Shown here one piece after another: positions 61,511 through 64,000 of a DNA stretch of 64,000 bases. This DNA is from Collinsella sp. An7. GTDB lineage: Bacteria; Actinomycetota; Coriobacteriia; Coriobacteriales; Coriobacteriaceae. Each line of letters starts with the position of its first letter. Position 1 is the stretch's first letter. Under the pieces are notes generated by a model. The model was not told the origin of the DNA and did not search any database. It was given only the letters and a program-made list of their open reading frames with translations. The position numbers and the translations under genes were made by a program. Location: NCBI RefSeq assembly GCF_002159335.1, contig NZ_NFHP01000007.1, forward strand, positions 62,001-126,000, written 5' to 3'.

Positions 61511-62347
61511 ATGGCACGCCTCTCCGTTGATTACTTCTCTGCCGCGCTCATGCGCACCACCACCCTCGACGTCATCCTCCCGGTCGATAACCCCGGCGAG
61601 GCCATGGGCGTCGACCATACGCGCCGTCAGGATCCGAGCACCTGGGACCGCCGCGACTATCCCAGCCCCAAGCCGCCGTTTAAGACGCTCTACCTGCTGC
61701 ACGGCATCACGGGCAACCACACCGACCTCATCTCTGAGACGCGCATCCGTGCCTGGGCCGAGGACCGGCAGATCGCCGTGGTCATGCCGTCGGGCTACAA
61801 CGCCTTCTACCTCGACCACCCCGAGACGCACAACTACTACGGCCACTTTGTGGGCGAGGAGCTGCTCGACGTGACGCGTCGGATGTTCCCGCTCTCCAAC
61901 CGCCGCGAGGACACGTTTATCGGCGGCGTCTCGATGGGTGCCTACGGCGCGCTCCGCAACGGCCTCAAGTACTGCGAGAACTTTGGATCGATCATCGCGC
62001 TCTCGAGCGCCATGGTCATCGACGGGTTTGAGCAGATCATCTCCGACGGGCTCTTCTTCTTGAGCCGTCCGTTTTTGGAATCCACCTTTGGCGACCTCGA
62101 CAAGGTCGCCAACTCCGACAAGGACCCGGCGCGCCTTGCCGCCGACCTCGTCTACTGCGACCGCCCGCGCCCGCGAATCTTTATGGCGTGCGGCACCGAC
62201 GACCCGCTGACCCCGGCCAACCGCGTACTCGCCGATAGGATGCGCGGCACCGGGCTCGATGTGACCTATCATGAGCTACAGGGTGGGCACGACTGGAACC
62301 TCTGGAACCAAGCGCTCCCCATGGCGATGGACTGGCTGCCCCGCTAA
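61511..62347 (+). CDS. Putative esterase (alpha/beta hydrolase), copy 1
   Basis: A 278-residue esterase-D/tributyrin-esterase-like hydrolase. The oxyanion region is YLLHGITGNHTD, the nucleophilic serine is in GGVSMGAYGALRNG, an acid is likely in CGTDDPL and the histidine in GGHDWNLWNQ. The ATG at 61511 has AAAGGAG. It is followed by a paralog 69 bp on. Such enzymes can release acyl groups (acetyl, feruloyl) from sugars or glycans; substrate not known. Confidence 0.88.
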   Translation: MARLSVDYFSAALMRTTTLDVILPVDNPGEAMGVDHTRRQDPSTWDRRDYPSPKPPFKTLYLLHGITGNHTDLISETRIRAWAEDRQIAVVMPSGYNAFYLDHPETHNYYGHFVGEELLDVTRRMFPLSNRREDTFIGGVSMGAYGALRNGLKYCENFGSIIALSSAMVIDGFEQIISDGLFFLSRPFLESTFGDLDKVANSDKDPARLAADLVYCDRPRPRIFMACGTDDPLTPANRVLADRMRGTGLDVTYHELQGGHDWNLWNQALPMAMDWLPR

Positions 62348-62416
62348 CCCCGCCGGCGCCTCGCGGCGCGAGCGTCGCCCGCGCGGGATCACACTGCAAC
62401 CGATGGGAGGATCCGC

Positions 62417-63277
62417 ATGGCCCTTCTCAGAGTTGACTTCTACTCACGCTATCTCGAGCGCAACGTGGTGCTGACTGCCGTCATCCCGGTTGACAAGATG
62501 GATGGCGATAAGCTCGCCAAGCGTCGCCAGGGGCCGTACCGCACGATGTACCTCTTGCACGGCCTCTTTGGCCGCGATTACGACTGGATCGACAAGACCC
62601 ATGTGGTCGAGACGGCCGAGGCGCGCGACGTCGCGGTCATCATGCCCTCGGGCGAGGACGGCCTGTACCTCAACAAGCCCGAGATCAACGAGTGGCATGG
62701 TAAGTTCATCTCGGAGGAGCTGGTGGAGGTAACCCGCCGGCTCTTCCCGCTTTCACGGAAGCGCGAGGACACCGCGCTCGCCGGCATCTCCATCGGCGCG
62801 TACACCGCGCTCATCAACGGGCTGCTGCGGCCGGAGCGCTTTGGCTCGATCATCATGCTCTCGGGCGCGTTCATGCGCGACCGCGTGCTTGACGCCGTCG
62901 AATCGCACTCGCCGCGCAAACGCAAGTACTACGAGCGGTTCTTTGGTGACCTCGATACGGTCATCGGTTCCGAGAAGGACTACGTGGCGCTGGTCGACCG
63001 GTTCCGTAATGACCCGAGCCTGCCCAAACCCCGCTTCTACGGCGCCTGCGGCAAGTCGGACAACCTGTGCGGCGCCAACCGCGAGGTCATGAACCTTCTG
63101 GGCGACGCCGGCTTTGACGTGACATACTGGGAGCCGGGCATTGGCGGGCACGAATGGCCGTTCTGGAACGCGTGGATCGACTGCGCGCTTGACTGGTACG
63201 CGCCCGGCGAGATGCGCCCCTCTTCGGCGGGCGGCGACTACACGGCGCTCACGAGCCTTCGGCCACCGCAGCAGTAA
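62417..63277 (+). CDS. Putative esterase (alpha/beta hydrolase), copy 2
   Basis: A 286-residue paralog of the upstream gene. It shares the start style (LLRVDFYSRYLERNVVL), YLLHGLFGRDYDWID, the nucleophile in AGISIGAYTALINGL, and the histidine in IGGHEWPFWN. The two differ enough to have separate substrates. The ATG has GGGAGGAT upstream. It ends in an extra Ser/Gly/Pro-rich 20-residue tail. A terminator follows. Confidence 0.88.
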   Translation: MALLRVDFYSRYLERNVVLTAVIPVDKMDGDKLAKRRQGPYRTMYLLHGLFGRDYDWIDKTHVVETAEARDVAVIMPSGEDGLYLNKPEINEWHGKFISEELVEVTRRLFPLSRKREDTALAGISIGAYTALINGLLRPERFGSIIMLSGAFMRDRVLDAVESHSPRKRKYYERFFGDLDTVIGSEKDYVALVDRFRNDPSLPKPRFYGACGKSDNLCGANREVMNLLGDAGFDVTYWEPGIGGHEWPFWNAWIDCALDWYAPGEMRPSSAGGDYTALTSLRPPQQ

Positions 63278-63311
63278 GGGCGCGCGCGGCGCGTGTCTGT
63301 GGCGATGGACG

Positions 63312-63344
63312 GCCCCGGCTTCTCCGCGAGAGGCCGGGGCTGTT
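63312..63344 (+). terminator. Terminator after the tandem esterases
   Basis: GCCCCGGC (63312-63319) pairs with GCCGGGGC (63333-63340), with CTC/GAG extending the stem inside, followed by TGTTTT. It ends the esterase transcript. Confidence 0.8.
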
Positions 63345-63356
63345 TTGGTGACGGGC

Positions 63357-63428
63357 GGGGACGGGGCCTGGTGCCAATGGCTCAAAACAGCCCCGCTCCA
63401 AAACCGATGGGCTGCTCCAATCAGCCCA
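63357..63428. repeat. Degenerate GGGGAC family copy R10
   Basis: GGGGACGGGG (63357-63366) is followed by an inverted, diverged unit whose minus strand reads TTTTGGAGCGGGGCTG then TTTTGAGCCA, clearly related to R4. A TGGGCTG/CAGCCCA hairpin closes the region (63408-63428). Confidence 0.6.
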
Positions 63429-63488
63429 TGCTCCTTTTTATACGGATACCCTTCTCGCAGCTCACGGCACCAGTCGGCACTCGGTCGA

Positions 63489-63494
63489 TATAAT
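63489..63494 (+). promoter_or_regulatory. Candidate -10 box (TATAAT)
   Basis: A consensus TATAAT lies 32 bp before the start codon of the last gene. No convincing -35 is seen. Confidence 0.5.
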
Positions 63495-63525
63495 GAGAAC
63501 ACACCCCCGACGAGCTGGAGACGCC

Positions 63526-64000
63526 ATGGCACACGTGCAGGCAGCAGAGACCCTCACCATCCTCGACGACACCGAGGCGCGACGTGCGGCGCGGGTCTAC
63601 CGCAAAAGGGACGACGTTCGCGAAAGCCCCGTTCCCGAGCGCCATTGGCCCCTGCCGACCGTCGACGACTTTGTGCAGACCGCGGCCTACGCGCGGCGCC
63701 AAGCCCGTGGCAAGCGCAACGCGGGCGAGCCGCCCGTCTATTACTGGTCGGCGGTGAAGTCGTTTCGCACCATAACCGGCCTGTTGGTCGACGCCGCCGC
63801 CGGCATAGAGACAGAGGAGCTGCTCGAGGAGGTCGCGCGCAGCTGGCGCATCGCGTCCGACCCCGACCTGGACTCCGACCCCGCCGCTCCGCGCGGCATG
63901 GGCGATCCGCCCCTCTGGGCCCTGCGCTCGACCAGCGATTGGAAGACGTCATCGCTGCGCATCGCCTTCCCGCTCTGCACCGTCCGCCGCGAGATCGCGG
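63526..64000 (+). CDS. Hypothetical protein, N-terminal part (runs off the window)
   Basis: At least 158 codons are open from the ATG at 63526, which has GGAG eight bases upstream, to the window end with no stop. The product starts MAHVQAAETLTILDD and contains RHWPLPTVDDFVQTAAYARRQ and a repeated acidic stretch DPDLDSDPAAP. No family, signal or membrane segment is recognised. It appears to be a single gene with its own promoter. Confidence 0.75.
   Translation, partial: MAHVQAAETLTILDDTEARRAARVYRKRDDVRESPVPERHWPLPTVDDFVQTAAYARRQARGKRNAGEPPVYYWSAVKSFRTITGLLVDAAAGIETEELLEEVARSWRIASDPDLDSDPAAPRGMGDPPLWALRSTSDWKTSSLRIAFPLCTVRREIA

Overview
The window is a compact, GC-rich bacterial chromosome segment with GTG and TTG starts and strong Shine-Dalgarno sites. 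It carries a one-piece acc/fab operon ending in a MarR-type regulator, a membrane-bound Ech-type [NiFe]-hydrogenase, a Tat-exported iron-sulfur/multiheme redox module, and a LuxR regulator with a polytopic membrane domain. Together these fit a strict anaerobe of the Actinomycetota, class Coriobacteriia. A Collinsella-like gut organism is my best guess. This is inference from gene content; no 16S gene is present.

Layout. 1-4.5 kb: tilS (cut by the window edge), a WalJ/YycJ-type metallo-hydrolase, hsp20 with a HAIR-like operator, a small membrane protein and a cysteine desulfurase. 4.6-14 kb: phosphoglucomutase, tRNA-Lys, M29 aminopeptidase, purC, a two-component system, a Tat lipoprotein and a TSCPD protein. 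14.2-21.6 kb: a redox island with a pentaheme cytochrome, an aldehyde:ferredoxin oxidoreductase (AOR) family enzyme, a Tat-exported four-cluster ferredoxin, a NifU-like scaffold, an unknown conserved protein and a divergent LuxR regulator. Two near-identical palindromic operators suggest one LuxR regulon. 21.6-30 kb: asnB, then an Ech hydrogenase operon in which the NuoL-like and NuoH-like membrane subunits are one polypeptide. 30.4-41.3 kb: a fatty acid synthesis operon transcribed as acpP-accB-accC-accD-accA-fabH-fabK-fabD-fabG-fabF-fabZ-marR.

41.5-47.8 kb: a ChbG-like deacetylase, a MacB-like ABC transporter, the rpsF-ssb-rpsR-rplI operon and tRNA-Gly. 48-54.3 kb: nitroreductase, an EamA transporter behind a leader with an intrinsic terminator, a 6-phospho-beta-glucosidase, decayed gene fragments, a LysR regulator, an NTF2-like protein and an aldo/keto reductase. 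54.5-64 kb: a membrane protein, a large HTH regulator divergent from a secreted subtilase, cysE, two tandem esterases and a partial unknown gene.

The most unusual non-coding feature is a family of palindromes at about ten intergenic sites. Each unit has a constant core around GGGGACGGGTT enclosed by arms that differ between copies but often still pair. Units usually occur head-to-head, with perfect arms of up to 50 bp, and several sit 2-22 bp after a stop codon. They look like REP/RAYT-type or terminator-like elements, but no transposase is visible here. At least two other repeat types and a 141-bp MITE-like element also occur. No CRISPR array, rRNA, intact insertion sequence or prophage was seen.
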